DNA from: Streptomyces sp. MMBL 11-1
GTDB lineage: Bacteria; Actinomycetota; Actinomycetes; Streptomycetales; Streptomycetaceae
Reading direction: 5' to 3'
NCBI RefSeq assembly: GCF_028622875.1
Contig: NZ_CP117709.1
Coordinates: 5,149,001-5,213,000 of the forward strand
Length of the DNA: 64,000 bases
The notes beneath the pieces were generated by a model, which saw only the letters and a program-made list of their open reading frames with translations, was not told where the DNA came from and searched no databases. Positions 63,243 through 64,000 of this stretch are shown in pieces (within the stretch, counting starts at the first letter, position 1; every line of letters begins with the position of its first letter). The position numbers were made by a program, and so were the translations under genes.

Positions 63243-64000
63243 TCAGTGCGGCAGCGTCGCCGGGCTCCCGCCGTTCGCCTCGTACCCCGCGACCGCCAGC
63301 GCCCGGTAGACCGTGTACTGGGCGGCCGGGTCCGCGTCCGCCGTCCACGGCAGCGCGCCCACGTGGCCGTCGATCCGGATCAGCTGGTGCATCGCCTCCG
63401 ACCAGCGCTCCATGTGGACCAGGAAGAGCACCAGGAGGTGGCGGACATGGGCGAGCATCGGATCGTCCGGCTGCGCCGCGTGCACCGCGAACATGGCGCC
63501 CTCGACCGCCCTGGTGACCACCTGGCTCCGGTAGAAGCCCTGCACGAGGTTGACCTCCGGCAGGTGCTCATACACCGCGAACAGCGGGAGCGCCGCGAGC
63601 AGCGAACCCCGCGGGGCGCGGGCGGCGGCGGCCGTGGCGAAGGCCTCGGCGTCCTTGCGCGAGCCGTGCCACTTCTCGCAGTGGAAGTGCAGCGCCGCGA
63701 GGTGCGCGCCCATGTGGGCCGGGGCCCGGTCGATGATCTTCGCCCAGAGCTGGTCGAACTGCTCGGGGGTGTAGCCGAGCCCCCGGGCCACCGCCAGCTC
63801 CACGATGTACGGGACGGGGTCGCCCGGTGCGAGCAGGGCCGCTTCGCCGCAGACCGTACGGGCCTCCTCCAGGATGATCCGGAAGTCGTCGCTCCCCGCC
63901 GCCGAGGACCGCCACGCCTGCTGCACCAGGAACTCCGCGTGCACCGCCGCGCCGCCCGCGTCCTTCGGGGACTCCGCGCGCCAGGCCCGCAGCCACGCGC
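63243..64000 (-). CDS. Hypothetical helical-repeat protein (N-terminus beyond the window edge)
   Basis: The frame stays open to the window edge (AWLRAWRAESPKDAGGAAVH precedes the possible internal GTG at 63944), so the start is outside. It is rich in helix pairs with TPR/SEL-like spacing (FDQLWAKIIDRAPAHMGAHL, FHCEKWHGSRKDAEAFATAA). No family name is certain. Convergent with the MFS remnant, 12 bp apart. Confidence 0.75.
   Translation of the reverse strand, partial: AWLRAWRAESPKDAGGAAVHAEFLVQQAWRSSAAGSDDFRIILEEARTVCGEAALLAPGDPVPYIVELAVARGLGYTPEQFDQLWAKIIDRAPAHMGAHLAALHFHCEKWHGSRKDAEAFATAAAARAPRGSLLAALPLFAVYEHLPEVNLVQGFYRSQVVTRAVEGAMFAVHAAQPDDPMLAHVRHLLVLFLVHMERWSEAMHQLIRIDGHVGALPWTADADPAAQYTVYRALAVAGYEANGGSPATLPH

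Overview
The window is high-GC actinobacterial DNA and almost certainly a Streptomyces chromosome. Positions 17.4-50.8 kb follow, gene for gene, the order I remember for the S. coelicolor SCO4905-SCO4934 neighbourhood: lipoprotein, afsQ2, afsQ1, divergent sigQ, two aldehyde dehydrogenases, deoC, phosphomutase, punA, quinone reductase, accA2, maf, mmpB, pccE, pccB, birA, cya, enoyl-CoA hydratase, GGDEF protein, hutH and an L,D-transpeptidase. This synteny is recalled, not computed.

Region 1 (1-17.4 kb) is an accessory segment cut by the left window edge. It holds about 29 mostly small genes, nearly all on the + strand. Start/stop overlaps are frequent, strong hairpin terminators separate the transcription units, GC looks lower than in the core, and most products have no recognisable family. 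The recognisable ones are a shortened DNA sliding clamp, two tandem Lsr2-type nucleoid silencers with extra C-terminal domains, and a YkgJ-type cysteine-cluster protein. An 18-bp imperfect palindrome occurs upstream of four of its transcription units. The mixture suggests an integrated phage- or plasmid-like element, but no integrase, replication, transfer or structural gene lies in this window.

Region 2 (17.4-29.6 kb) carries a small secreted protein, PspC and VanZ proteins, the AfsQ1/AfsQ2 two-component system with its lipoprotein and divergent sigma factor SigQ (an exact AfsQ1-type box lies between them), a uridine kinase, a second small secreted protein, two aldehyde dehydrogenases and deoC.

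Region 3 (28.7-34.8 kb) is nucleoside and sugar-phosphate metabolism. deoC and punA share a perfect CTACGCGCGTAG palindrome just upstream of their starts, which points to one regulator for nucleoside catabolism. A phosphohexomutase-family enzyme, a gamma-glutamylcyclotransferase-like protein and a flavoprotein quinone reductase sit among them.

Region 4 (34.8-46.6 kb) is the acyl-CoA carboxylase cluster: accA2 (biotin carboxylase/carrier), pccB with its epsilon subunit, and the biotin ligase birA that modifies the carrier. maf, a 42-aa membrane protein (probably mmpB), adenylate cyclase, an enoyl-CoA hydratase and a GAF-GGDEF signalling protein are interspersed.

Region 5 (46.7-64 kb) holds hutH, a putative sortase-anchored protein, an L,D-transpeptidase lipoprotein, a secreted tripeptidyl-aminopeptidase-like enzyme with a TTA second codon, RDD and other membrane proteins, gdhA, a ClgR/PopR-like regulator with an ssrA-like tail, a hydrolase/TetR pair around a perfect operator, msrA, a LysR regulator, a frameshifted MFS transporter, and a protein running off the right edge.
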